Below the pieces are notes generated by a model that made no database searches, had not been told where the DNA came from, and saw only the letters and a list, made by a program, of their open reading frames with translations. Below are positions 8,403 to 16,593 of a stretch of DNA of 19,696 nt, piece by piece (position 1 is the first letter of the stretch; each line of letters opens with the position of its first letter). This DNA comes from Gracilaria caudata (Eukaryota; Rhodophyta; Florideophyceae; Gracilariales; Gracilariaceae), in contig JASCIV010000451.1 of NCBI GenBank assembly GCA_030374735.1, forward strand, positions 1-19,696. The letters are read 5' to 3'. The position numbers and the translations under genes were made by a program.

Positions 8403-9401
8403 ATGAGCCAACTCGGCCTCCGTTCATCCGACAAAGTGCACCGCGCCGCTCTTGACGCGCTACGCGCCATCGACCGCATGCGCGCCAACTACCCCGTCGC
8501 CACAGGCCTGCAGACGTACGAACCGCGCCCATCCGACGTGATCATTGCAACCAACCCCAAGTCAGGCACCACGCTCCTTCAACACCTGCTCTACCAGATC
8601 GTCGTCGCAGCCGGCGGCGCACCTGATTTCGATCCGGATGGAACGCAGTTCGAGGATATCAACGACGTCGCGCCGTGGCTCGATTACGGCCCGCAAATAG
8701 GTACGCTCAGCTGCGAGACGTCGCCGCGTCTGTTCAAGACGCATAGCGACGCGTCTAAGTTCGATCTTACTGTCGGACGCTTCGTGTTCTGTGCGCGAGA
8801 TCCGAGCCGCTTTGTCGGTAGTCTGCTGGACTTTCTCTTCGACCACGCCACGGGCGGCTCCGTGACTGACGTCGCTGTGCGCGAGCACGCCTTCCATCTG
8901 TACGTGCGACACGAGCTGCTCAGCGTGCCCGCGCCGCCCAGTGAGAAGCTATTCGGCAATGTGCGACGAACCTTCCCGCATTGGTTCAAAGTGCTGCGCA
9001 GCTGGACGCAGACGCCGCGTGATAACGTGCTGCTATTGTTCTACGAGGACGTCGTGGGCGATCTGCCGCATGCCATCCGCACGTTGGCGGCGTTTGTGGG
9101 CGCACAGCTCTCGGAGCACGACGTGACGCGCGTGGCAGCGCGTTGCACGAGAGAGGCCATGCTGAATGATTCGCGCTTCGATTGCCGTGCGGAAGGACGA
9201 GCGTTCGGCGTCGATGGCGCGAAAAAGGTACAGGCCGAGGACCGAAACGGCTTTAACCGCTTCTCACTCGATAGTGAAGAACAAGCGTTGCTCGCAGATC
9301 TTCTGGAAGAGCACACGGGATACCGGTCATACGCCGCGTGGAAAACAAGAGCAGGGATACGCACAAGAGGAGACAACATAGAACGCAAGGAAACGCGTTG
9401 A
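8403..9401 (+). CDS. PAPS-dependent sulfotransferase, Sulfotransfer_1/SULT type (332 aa)
   Basis: Transfers a sulfuryl group from PAPS to an acceptor. The 5'-phosphosulfate loop is PKSGTT at 52-57 with K53. The catalytic-base candidate is H114 in the FKTH segment, matching the SULT PRxxKTH motif. The 3'-phosphate site is FCARDPSRF at 129-137 with R132 and S140, eight residues apart as in cytosolic sulfotransferases. The helix around 191-201 (FPHWFKVLRSW) and LLFYED at 211-216 also fit the family. The C-terminal RKGxxGDW motif is degenerate: a G-x-N-R-F variant stands near 283-287. No signal peptide or membrane segment is seen, so a soluble enzyme is likely; the acceptor is unknown. The gene is clearly more GC-rich than its flanks and converges with the EF-hand/VOC gene. 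ATG start, single exon. Confidence 0.92.
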   Translation: MSQLGLRSSDKVHRAALDALRAIDRMRANYPVATGLQTYEPRPSDVIIATNPKSGTTLLQHLLYQIVVAAGGAPDFDPDGTQFEDINDVAPWLDYGPQIGTLSCETSPRLFKTHSDASKFDLTVGRFVFCARDPSRFVGSLLDFLFDHATGGSVTDVAVREHAFHLYVRHELLSVPAPPSEKLFGNVRRTFPHWFKVLRSWTQTPRDNVLLLFYEDVVGDLPHAIRTLAAFVGAQLSEHDVTRVAARCTREAMLNDSRFDCRAEGRAFGVDGAKKVQAEDRNGFNRFSLDSEEQALLADLLEEHTGYRSYAAWKTRAGIRTRGDNIERKETR

Positions 9402-9738
9402 TCCATCTGCGCCGTGAGAATGGCCGGATGGCGCCATTCTTTCTTTTCTTTCCACCTACTTTGCGACCATCTCGCAAGAGTTTGCTATGTACCTTTCGTT
9501 ATCCGGAGAACATAACAGAGTCAGGACTACTGGCAACAGGCCAAGACACGGAAAGGGGTGACAGTTCTGTCGTTGTACGCAGGTTTTTGTGTTTACAAGG
9601 ATGCAGAGCTGATAAAGGTTCTACCCTTAGCAAACGATATCCGGCCTATACCCGTCAAGCTTACAAGGGCTTCGGGATAGAAGGTTGGTAATGCTTTAAC
9701 GCAAATCTGATCAAACATCATACCTCAAACCTCCCTTT
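9402..9738. other. Spacer between convergent genes
   Basis: This 337-bp segment should hold both 3' ends. No RNA gene, repeat or convincing polyadenylation signal is seen. The + frames covering 9338-9691 are shadows without motifs. Confidence 0.4.
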
Positions 9739-11361
9739 TCACAAATCATCGCATAATTCCTTCCCTTGCGGGCGTACTAATGTCTCACCGTCTTCGTAGA
9801 AGGCTGGCGGACGCACTTTCCGTGAGCCACGCACTTCGACTCGTAGTTTCATCACGCTATCAGCGGCAGGTACATCATTCCCACAGCTCATCAACATCCG
9901 CTTAAGGTTTTCTTCACTCTCATTCTGGCAGACATCTCCATACACCGAGCGTCGAACGATAAGATTGTGTAGTTTGTCCTCATCGACCTCATCGGCAGCC
10001 TTGTATCCGAGCAGCTTCGCGTACGCTTCGATACTACCGTCCGTGGCCCGCGCTTCCTGGATCAAGTTCTCTCTTTGGTGATGACTTTCTTGGCCCTTTC
10101 CCGTCCATTTATGCATAAATGTGATCACTCTGGCTGCACTTTCGGCGGTGATTGGCTTCACCCCCTCCTCATACCCAGCCAAGTGTTCTTTCTCCCCCAG
10201 GCTGTACTGGGTGAGCAAGTCACAATTACATATTTCTATGTAATATCCGTCCGGATCACGAATGAAGTACTGTCGCACAATTTTCTCGTTTGTGTTTGAG
10301 AGATTCGGTCCTTCAACGTCTGTAGTGGCAGGAACCGAAACGTTCTGACGAAACGGCACTCCAAGCTGTCGTAAGACTGTTGGTACCTTGTCAATATCAA
10401 AAGTCTCAATGCTAATGTGTCCGACCACCAAATCATCGCCGCTGTACACAACAGGGGTTCCTTTGATGAGATGTAGTTCAAGACTGCCCATTGTAAACCA
10501 TGCACCATGTCGATCGAAGTTTGGGCGCCGTATCTGTTGGAAGCCCATTATGTTGGTATAAAACGAAGCGCTTCTTCCCACGTCACTCACAATTAGTGCA
10601 ATGTGATTGGCCTTGTAGATAAGCTCACCCAAACCGCTCTTCTTGCGTCCCGCTGTCCAGTGCAATGCTGGATTAGCATCTGGATCCTGCATACCCTTCA
10701 GTTTCTCCACTTTCAGAAGTTCAGCAGCCCGTTTCAAATCATCTTCAGATACTTGATGCTCAGAGCCAAAGTCAAACATTGACATGACTTTTCTCGCTTC
10801 TTCCGGAAAGTCAAGGACATCAAACTTCTTGGACTCCTCAGCTTTCTGTTCAGGCTCAGGTGATGCATTTGGTGCGGACTCTCGACAACTAACCCTTCTA
10901 TTCAGCTTATCTTCAACGCCCTCTTCGGTGCGGTAACCCAAGTTCTTTAAGCATGTCAACAATTCCTCAATTGTAATCTCACCATTTCCATCCAAGTCAT
11001 ACAGAGAGATCATCTCATCCACCACTGCGTCATCCTCACAAAGATTCATATTGGTCATGAAATGGCGAATTTCCGGCGCAGTAAGATACCCACTGCAATC
11101 CACGTCCAAATACTTGAAAAGCTGATCAACATCCTCGAAGGAAAGCACCTTTGACTCGAGGTGTTTCATAAACTTGGCAAAACGTTCGTAAGAGATTTCT
11201 TGACCATTCAAGCCAGCCTCTTGAATAGCATTGCAAAGGTCATGGTCGCCAATTTTCTGACCGCACGCGTCGATAGCTTCCTTGAGCTCCGACGGGGATA
11301 TGTAGCCGCTTTGGTCTTTGTCGAAGAATTCGAATACGGAGCGATACTCTGCGGTAGTCAT
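9739..11361 (-). CDS. EF-hand calcium-binding module fused to glyoxalase-I-like VOC domain (540 aa)
   Basis: Residues 1-145 are a calmodulin-like set of four EF-hands. Loops 1 (D14-E25), 3 (D86-E97) and 4 (D122-E133) have canonical calcium ligands; loop 2 (around 49-60) lacks the first Asp and final Glu and is probably inactive. An acidic linker (150-245) follows. Residues 248-385 form a VOC domain like plant glyoxalase-I-like proteins of the GLYI4/7 type: H253, H297 in ELHLI, H315 in GHIS and E376 in EICNC are the candidate metal ligands, and a D-P-D-G-Y turn precedes the last. H297 stands where canonical glyoxalase I has Glu, so classical lactoylglutathione lyase activity is uncertain. The C-terminal 150 residues are charged with no known domain. 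The order suggests a calcium-responsive enzyme or sensor. Single exon, ATG start, no targeting peptide seen. Confidence 0.9.
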   Translation of the reverse strand: MTTAEYRSVFEFFDKDQSGYISPSELKEAIDACGQKIGDHDLCNAIQEAGLNGQEISYERFAKFMKHLESKVLSFEDVDQLFKYLDVDCSGYLTAPEIRHFMTNMNLCEDDAVVDEMISLYDLDGNGEITIEELLTCLKNLGYRTEEGVEDKLNRRVSCRESAPNASPEPEQKAEESKKFDVLDFPEEARKVMSMFDFGSEHQVSEDDLKRAAELLKVEKLKGMQDPDANPALHWTAGRKKSGLGELIYKANHIALIVSDVGRSASFYTNIMGFQQIRRPNFDRHGAWFTMGSLELHLIKGTPVVYSGDDLVVGHISIETFDIDKVPTVLRQLGVPFRQNVSVPATTDVEGPNLSNTNEKIVRQYFIRDPDGYYIEICNCDLLTQYSLGEKEHLAGYEEGVKPITAESAARVITFMHKWTGKGQESHHQRENLIQEARATDGSIEAYAKLLGYKAADEVDEDKLHNLIVRRSVYGDVCQNESEENLKRMLMSCGNDVPAADSVMKLRVEVRGSRKVRPPAFYEDGETLVRPQGKELCDDL

Positions 11362-11740
11362 GTTGTGATACAGTGTTTGACACGAGAAATCGAAGCTTCA
11401 GATGCTTCCTTTGGGTACGGAGAGAGCCAGAAATCGAAATGGAACGGCGACGAAGGATGTACGAAGAATGTATCCTATTTGTGTGCAGTTGTAGTTCTGT
11501 GTAAGAATCGCAAGAGCAGCTAAGCTCGCACGACAAAGTTATTGTGGGCGTCGCGAATGATGAGAGGTTTGCAGCAGGCGAGCTCCTCAAGTATGCATCT
11601 CTAAAAGGACACTCCGGAGAAGGTTGTTTCTACCAAAAAGAAACAAGGGCCACTCGAATTGTGCCGTATCTTCCAAAGCACAGTTATACACCACCATGAT
11701 GTGATGGGAATGTTATTATCGGTAACCCGTGCGCTCCATG
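11362..11740. other. Upstream region of the EF-hand/VOC gene
   Basis: About 380 bp that must contain the promoter of the minus-strand gene. No TATA box is evident. Overlapping frames on both strands lack motifs. Confidence 0.35.
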
Positions 11741-12431
11741 GATATTTCTGCCCTCAGCGTTTTTCTGCCCTCAGCGAATAGAAGCGTTGTTATGAAAGTG
11801 CAAAAAAGTTTCACCAAACGAGCTGCGATAAACAGTGAATTGCTGACGTATGGCTTGAGGAGCTCTAAAGAGTTGTTTAATGCATCCACTCGTCCGTTTA
11901 ACCGCTGTCTAACATGATATGATAGCATGAATCACGATGATGCGGATGATGTGCGGCAGCTACTCACTGTGGAGTGAGCCAGTAAGTTTTCTGATTCAGT
12001 TAGGGATATCTATTGTGGAGCCAGTAACGGCTCTGGAGTAACGGATACGGAATGTGTAGCGCTTGAGCAGGTGTAATATTTCTACGTTGAAGCATACAGT
12101 GTGGCGATTCTTGAAGAAGAAATCGGATTGGCTACAAAGAGTTAGCTTGAAGCACATCCTACACTTGTGATTTTGTGAATCATCAGATGTACTTTGTGCC
12201 CATTGTTGACGGAGTGGTGACGCTGCGTGAAACGAAGCAGAGCAGACTGTTCGAAGTGTTTTACTCCAACCATGTTGAGGGTTTTTGTCGGATGCGAAGA
12301 GGTGAGGCTTCGGGTGAGTTCACTAGAGCCTCACCCAACGTGAGCTAATCTCATTGACAGTGGGCGTGGCGAGCATCAAGCGCTATGTGCGCGTTGCACA
12401 AGAGCTGCCTCTGTTGGGCTTAACGCGGTAG
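11741..12431 (+). pseudogene. Probable decayed protein gene, family unknown
   Basis: From an ATG at about 11738 one + frame (frame 2) reads with coding-like texture to 12178 but is broken by stops at 11915 (TGA), 11975 (TGA), 12074 (TAA), 12143 (TAG) and 12176 (TGA). The reading then shifts to frame 1 around an ATG at 12187 and runs to 12312. Removing a GT-AG segment ending at 12360 (donor at 12302 or 12314, branch-like CTAAT at 12344-12348, acceptor TTGACAG) extends it to a TAG at 12429; both donors keep the frame. The product is not recognised. Chance reading frames remain a live alternative, since the coding impression is partly subjective. Confidence 0.25.
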
Positions 12432-12957
12432 CGTTCTACCCAAGGGTATGTATGGACGTTTGCGGCAGTTGCAACAGTTGTGCACAGAAGGTAATACGAG
12501 GGGAGCGCGGTGGGCGGTGATGATCACGTGTCACAAGACACACGATGTGTGTGGCGGCATGTGCGCCTCGTTTGTGCGTTGTTGCTGGTGCCCCTTTCGC
12601 GTACCGTTGCGGAGCGGTAGGTTTTTGGTTGGTCATCTGAAGCACGATCTAGGAGAGCTGTGCTGCTCACTTGCAAAGAGGCGCCTCGTCTCAGCGTTGG
12701 ATGCAGTGTGAGCTACTGCGACGGCGCTCGCTGCGTCATGCGTGTGTATGGCTGTGATGAGTTGGTTGTTGCTCAAAGCACTGGCGGGACGCCAGTGCTT
12801 TTCTACAAGCGTTCAGCGTTCCGCGTCCAGAGTAGTGATGTTCAAGCTGGTGGTTTGCACGCTGCGTGACTGCCACTGTGACTGTGGCGGCTGCGGTGCG
12901 CCGTTCGCATAACAAAGAACGATCGCCTTGCTGAGAACGACGAGCGCGCGCATTGCG
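12432..12957. other. Gene-free GC-rising spacer
   Basis: No supported gene. It contains the perfect hairpin described at 12775-12801. An 87-codon + frame and a 69-codon - frame overlap with no motifs. GC content climbs towards the low-complexity island on the right. Confidence 0.35.
12775..12801. repeat. Perfect 12-bp hairpin with GGA loop
   Basis: AAAGCACTGGCG (12775-12786) pairs without mismatch to CGCCAGTGCTTT (12790-12801), leaving a three-base loop; a T follows. The shape resembles an intrinsic terminator or a protein-binding stem loop. It has no link to a known gene here. It could also be the remnant of a small palindromic element. Confidence 0.6.
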
Positions 12958-12960
12958 GAG

Positions 12961-12987
12961 GCGGCGGCGGCGGCGGCGGCGGCGGCG
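12961..12987 (+). repeat. (GCG)9 trinucleotide repeat
   Basis: Nine uninterrupted GCG units in a GC-rich tract. They give poly-Ala, poly-Arg or poly-Gly in the three frames and help create the long spurious reading frames on both strands. Confidence 0.9.
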
Positions 12988-13053
12988 AATGCGTGTGGCC
13001 ACGAACTGGTGCGCTACGGCTTGTAGGAGAGAGCACGACGTGCTGCGCACGGC

Positions 13054-13080
13054 GGCAACGGTCGGCAACGGTCGGCAACG
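13054..13080 (+). repeat. 10-bp tandem repeat, about 2.7 copies
   Basis: GGCAACG followed by two exact GTCGGCAACG units. Perfect copies suggest a recent expansion. Confidence 0.8.
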
Positions 13081-13245
13081 GCGCGCACACCGACGGTGAG
13101 GGCGGATGGCACGGCGACCAGCGTGCAGCCGCGCTGCGGCTTGAAGGCGTGCGCTGCGTAGAGCACGCAAAGGACGCTGCGCGCGCAATTATTGGTGGCA
13201 TGTGAACGGAAGGTGGCGCGTGGCTGCACTGGCGCGTCGACGCTT

Positions 13246-13265
13246 GGGGGGGGGGAGGGGGGGGG
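13246..13265 (+). repeat. G10-A-G9 tract
   Basis: Ten G, one A and nine G in a row on the + strand, able to form a G-quadruplex. It marks the right end of the G-rich half of the island; C-rich runs dominate from about 13500 onward. Confidence 0.9.
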
Positions 13266-13357
13266 CGCGTCACAAAACGCATCGTCGATACCAGCGCGCG
13301 CCGAAGGGGCGCGTGGCGCGTGGCGAAGCGCGGCAGCAGCAGCAGCAACAGCCGCTG

Positions 13358-13373
13358 TAAAAATAAAACAAAG
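13358..13373 (+). promoter_or_regulatory. A-rich TATA-like patch in the GC island
   Basis: TAAAAATAAAACAAAG is the only AT-rich stretch in several hundred bases of very GC-rich DNA. It lies about 600 bp upstream of the ATG at 13963. It could position a + strand transcription start near 13390, giving a leader of roughly 570 nt. Confidence 0.3.
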
Positions 13374-13962
13374 AGGCGCAAGCGCCGCGGCTTACACCGC
13401 GTGGCGCGTTTGCGAGCTCCACGTTGAGCGCCAGCCGACACCACTCGGCGCACCTTTTCTGCTTGCAGCCAGCAGCGTCGTCGCGCCCACCCACACACGG
13501 CGGCCACCCACCGCGCCGCACTTCCGCCCGCGCGCCGCCCGCACATCGCGCTCCCTCTCCGCCCCCCCCTCCACCCCCCACGCCGACACACATTGTCCCG
13601 CGATCGTCTGCTCGCCCGTCGCCAGCCGCGCGTTGCCAGCCGCCCGTGTGCTCCGCTCCGCGCGCCGCGCTGTCGCCTCTTCGGGTAACGCCTTCCCCCT
13701 TTTTCGTGCAGCGTACCGTTTCCAAACCGTCGCGCGTGTGACCGTTCACACGCCGCCAAATCGCGCCGCTTCTCGTCGCCACCGCGCCGTCGCCCCATAT
13801 TTCTTTGCGCTTCGTTCGCACCGCACCGCACCCCGTCCGTGCTCACCGCCGCGCGTCGCCGCCTTCGCCACTCTGCCGGACATCTTCCGCATCCCCGCGT
13901 CCACCTGTCACTGAGCGCCGCTCTCGCACCACCTTCCCCCCCCTCCTCCCCCTTGCCCCACG

Positions 13963-15123
13963 ATGCGCGTCGTCGTCGCCTCCCGCGCGCCACTGCTCGT
14001 GGCGCTGGTCGCTCTTGCGCTTCACGCGCACGCCGTGGCGCAGAATCTGCGCAGCATCCCGCGCACGCCGAAAAACGAGGAGTTCTTCGCGCTGGCGCAG
14101 TCGCTATTGTCCGGCGGCGACTTTCAACAATCGTCGTGCGGCGCGCAACGTCCCGATCTGGAGCAATGCATCCGCACGTGCAACTCGCCTGGACCGCAGG
14201 AACGAGAGGGCTGTTGTTGCATCATTGACGACGGCTCGTTCTTCGTTGGCGTGCGAGGCGGCTGTCGTTACAACCAACGCATCCAAAACTTCACACAGTC
14301 GTTCATTTACAAGAGCACGCCCATCAACTCCAACGTGCCGTACTTTGACAAGATCACATGTTCGTTCACCGACGAAGACGCCAACGACGAGAGCTGTACG
14401 TGCACGTTACAATGGGAGGCTTCGTCGGAGAAACTGGATCTGATGTCGCCCATTCCCACGCCGTCGAGCAGTCCGTCGCCGGTGTTATCGCCGCCCATGA
14501 GCGTGCCGCCCATCCGAACGCCGGAGCCCGTGGAGACGCCCGACGACACACCCACCGTGGAGCCCACGACGGCGCCCACGATTGTGACGCCGCCCACCGC
14601 CGTCACCAGCGCGCCGCCCGTGGCCACGCCCGCGCCCACTGAAGAGAGCGCGTCCATGCCCACCGAACCCACGTTCTCGCCGCCGCTGGACGACGAAGAG
14701 CGCGACCCCAGCGTGACGCCCGACGATGACGACCCCGTGTGCGTGGACCAGTCGTACCTGCTCTCCCGCGGCTACGACGCGTCGCAACTGGTGCACACGC
14801 GCGGCGTGCTGTCGCGCGTGCTGTGTCCGCAGCACGGCGGTCTGCCGTGCGCGTCGGCGCACCACAAGGTGCGCTACGCCGGGCGCGACGTGAGCTACCG
14901 CCAGCTGTGCGAGCTGCACGCGCACATGCGCTGCGAGCGCGCCGAGATGGTGGTCAACTCGGTGTTCTCGCATGCGTGGCGCGAGGTGCTGCACGGCGAG
15001 GTGTGGCTGACCATGTTCGACGCGCGCTACGCGGAGCTGCCGCAGCAGCTGTTGCACGCGACGATGCACCAGCTGCGGCTTGTGAAGCGCGGCGCGTTCG
15101 CATGGCTTGCGTCTTCCGTGTGA
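13963..15123 (+). CDS. Secreted cysteine-rich protein with Pro/Thr-rich linker (386 aa)
   Basis: An N-terminal signal peptide spans residues 1-26 (Arg, then a Leu/Val/Ala core, A-V-A/Q cleavage). The first domain (about 35-155) has ten cysteines, including C84-C86 in a row and C145/C147, and an N-glycosylation sequon at N109. Residues 160-257 form a Pro/Thr/Ser-rich, acidic linker likely to be extended and O-glycosylated. The C-terminal domain (258-386) has five cysteines (260, 288, 296, 316, 324), a GVLSRVLCP...GLPCAS core, several His, and amphipathic helices to the end. No membrane anchor is visible. I do not recognise either domain; a cell-wall or extracellular role is inferred only from secretion and architecture. 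GC at codon third positions is far higher than in the minus-strand genes. The start is the first ATG after the ATG-free leader. Confidence 0.8.
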   Translation: MRVVVASRAPLLVALVALALHAHAVAQNLRSIPRTPKNEEFFALAQSLLSGGDFQQSSCGAQRPDLEQCIRTCNSPGPQEREGCCCIIDDGSFFVGVRGGCRYNQRIQNFTQSFIYKSTPINSNVPYFDKITCSFTDEDANDESCTCTLQWEASSEKLDLMSPIPTPSSSPSPVLSPPMSVPPIRTPEPVETPDDTPTVEPTTAPTIVTPPTAVTSAPPVATPAPTEESASMPTEPTFSPPLDDEERDPSVTPDDDDPVCVDQSYLLSRGYDASQLVHTRGVLSRVLCPQHGGLPCASAHHKVRYAGRDVSYRQLCELHAHMRCERAEMVVNSVFSHAWREVLHGEVWLTMFDARYAELPQQLLHATMHQLRLVKRGAFAWLASSV

Positions 15124-15226
15124 GTGCTGGTCGACCACAGCACACAAGCGCCCGTTTTTCGCGTTCCCCGTGTCAAAATGCACTGCCGCTTCCGACCCAT
15201 TTGATGCTTTTTCGGTTCTCTTCTAA

Positions 15227-15538
15227 AATGTTAAAAAAACTGATCGTTACAAATTGCACTTGAGGAATGCATTGGACTCACCACTGGACACCACACCGCG
15301 CGCCCAAATCTGTTTGAGCTTTCTCACAACGGAACGTTTCGATACAGCCGCCAGGAACAACTCTCTCAGTGCGTTGACAGATCCAATTTTGAATGAATGT
15401 ACGCTTCCGTTTCCTGAGTTTGTCGCTGATTTGGCGCGTTGTACGTCCGCACTAGTGGAAATCCCACAGCTCATAACTTCACTAAAGCAACATAGCTTCC
15501 GTCTACACATACACGTAAAGAGATGTGCTTGCCGTTAG
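15227..15538 (+). pseudogene. Open coding-like segment without ATG start
   Basis: A 103-codon open run in frame 2 between a TAA at 15224 and a TAG at 15536. It has no ATG near its beginning, so it is either an internal exon or the 5' part of a damaged gene whose better-preserved part follows at 15637. The same frame stays open for another 41 codons (15539-15660). No motif is recognised. Confidence 0.25.
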
Positions 15539-15636
15539 CGCACATCAAACAGTAAAATGCCCACTGTTCGATTTGCAGCGTGTTTGTCTCTGTTGTCTCC
15601 CAGTTTTGCATTTGAAAGTACACCCCATCGCGCCCA

Positions 15637-16593
15637 ATGGCGCACGCGCGTGCTGAGCATGTAGTGCTTGAGCTTGAACGGCCTTGTCATCATGTGGCAC
15701 TGGTATCCGAAAGCGGAAGTCATATACTGGCGAGTCGTCTTCTCTGTGGCAGTCTTGCACTTCCGCGCTTTGAACCGCTCGAAATCTGTTCGTGCGAGCT
15801 TTATTGCTCCATGATTTGCACTCTGTTTGGCATTGATGCCGACTTGCATGTCGTAGAACACAAGTCTTTCGATGACGATGATGAAATCACTTTAGTTATC
15901 GTGGAGTTGCTCTGCGCTCCAAACATGCAACAGGTAGTTGGCATTTCATCTCCTGTTCAATATGTGTGGACTCAATGACAGCTGGAATACGACTCTTTCG
16001 ACCCTTTATATTCCAAGCAAGAAGCATTGTATTACTTGAAAACGTTCCTTAGTAAGCGGCGTACTGAAACAGATCGCAGCAAATACAAGCAGTGGTACGC
16101 ACTCGGTTACTACTCTACGATTCTCCCGTGGATAGAGCACGCTGTTGAAAGTAGTGGTCTTGCTCTACGCGACAAGCCGAAGCAGTTACATTTTGGGATT
16201 CGATCTGTGCTATATAAAATTGCCACTCAACAACGCCAAGGAAACAGTGTCATGCCACTGCTCTTCAAGGCAAGTCCAAAGGGAAGTGGAGAGGCCGTTC
16301 GATCCCAAGCAACATCTAGCACCTTCCGGAGGCAATCGCCCGAGGTGTTGGCCATCAACTTGGAGCTAGAGGCTATGTTGATGCAAGACGCAGGACCCTC
16401 TTTGGCCGACCTTTGCTTCTTCCCCCCGAAAAGGGTGCCCGCCAAAGGTTGCGCAGACCGGGATGCAATAGCCATTTCTCTGTTAAAGCATTGGGCTCAG
16501 ATGCAACAGGCGTTTATTTCGCAAATAGAAGTCACTCGGAACAAGGGGATCTGGGCAGTACATAACAGGCGCACGTTCACAGCTGCGGCATAG
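15637..16593 (+). CDS. Unidentified protein gene, probably with one 48-nt intron
   Basis: One frame is open from 15616 to a TAG at 16591 with a single stop (TGA at 15976) in about 325 codons, far fewer than chance would allow at this base composition. The TGA lies inside a GT-AG segment (15934-15981; donor CAG|GTAGTT, acceptor TGACAG) of 48 nt in phase 0, so splicing restores the frame. Joining 15637-15933 and 15982-16593 gives 302 residues starting at an ATG. The first exon carries an acidic D-D-D-D-E stretch near its end; the second is basic and helical. No domain is recognised. The alternative is a pseudogene with one nonsense mutation. Coding-like segments in other frames on both sides suggest it was once longer. 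Confidence 0.45.
15934..15981 (+). other. Putative 48-nt spliceosomal intron
   Basis: GTAGTT donor after CAG, acceptor TGACAG, a multiple of three in length, and containing the only stop of the surrounding frame. The branch site is unclear (ACTCAAT near the acceptor). Very short for an intron, but similar in its GACAG end to the candidate at 12302/12314-12360. Confidence 0.3.

Larger units (their letters stand above)
13203..13962 (+). promoter_or_regulatory. ATG-free leader/promoter region
   Basis: After the ATG at 13200-13202 the + strand has no ATG until the start codon at 13963. The complementary CAT occurs six times in the same stretch. The right half is C-rich with runs such as C8 at 13562-13569 and 13936-13943. 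This is what a long 5' leader selected against upstream starts would look like. Large + and - frames through this region are products of its composition. Confidence 0.45.

Noticed and set aside
13192..13914. 240-residue plus-strand frame upstream of the secreted-protein gene
   Set aside because: Its only ATG is not followed by any recognisable domain and the region looks like an untranslated leader. Several other frames are equally open here.
12842..13993. 383-residue minus-strand frame, very Arg/Ala/Gly-rich
   Set aside because: It crosses the (GCG)9, G10AG9 and C-run tracts and consists of low-complexity Arg, Ala, Pro and Gly stretches. GC-rich DNA lacks stops in all frames; no domain is seen, and it overlaps the start of the secreted-protein gene.
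13805..14443. 212-residue Arg/Ser-rich + frame overlapping the secreted-protein gene
   Set aside because: Shadow of the real frame in GC-rich DNA; the 13963 frame has a signal peptide and patterned cysteines.
14485..15183. 232-residue minus frame rich in His, Arg and Val
   Set aside because: Antisense shadow of the GC-rich secreted-protein gene; low complexity and no motifs.
15535..15861. 108-residue minus frame in the interrupted gene
   Set aside because: Overlaps the plus frame, which is open for much longer with just one stop; no motif on the minus side.
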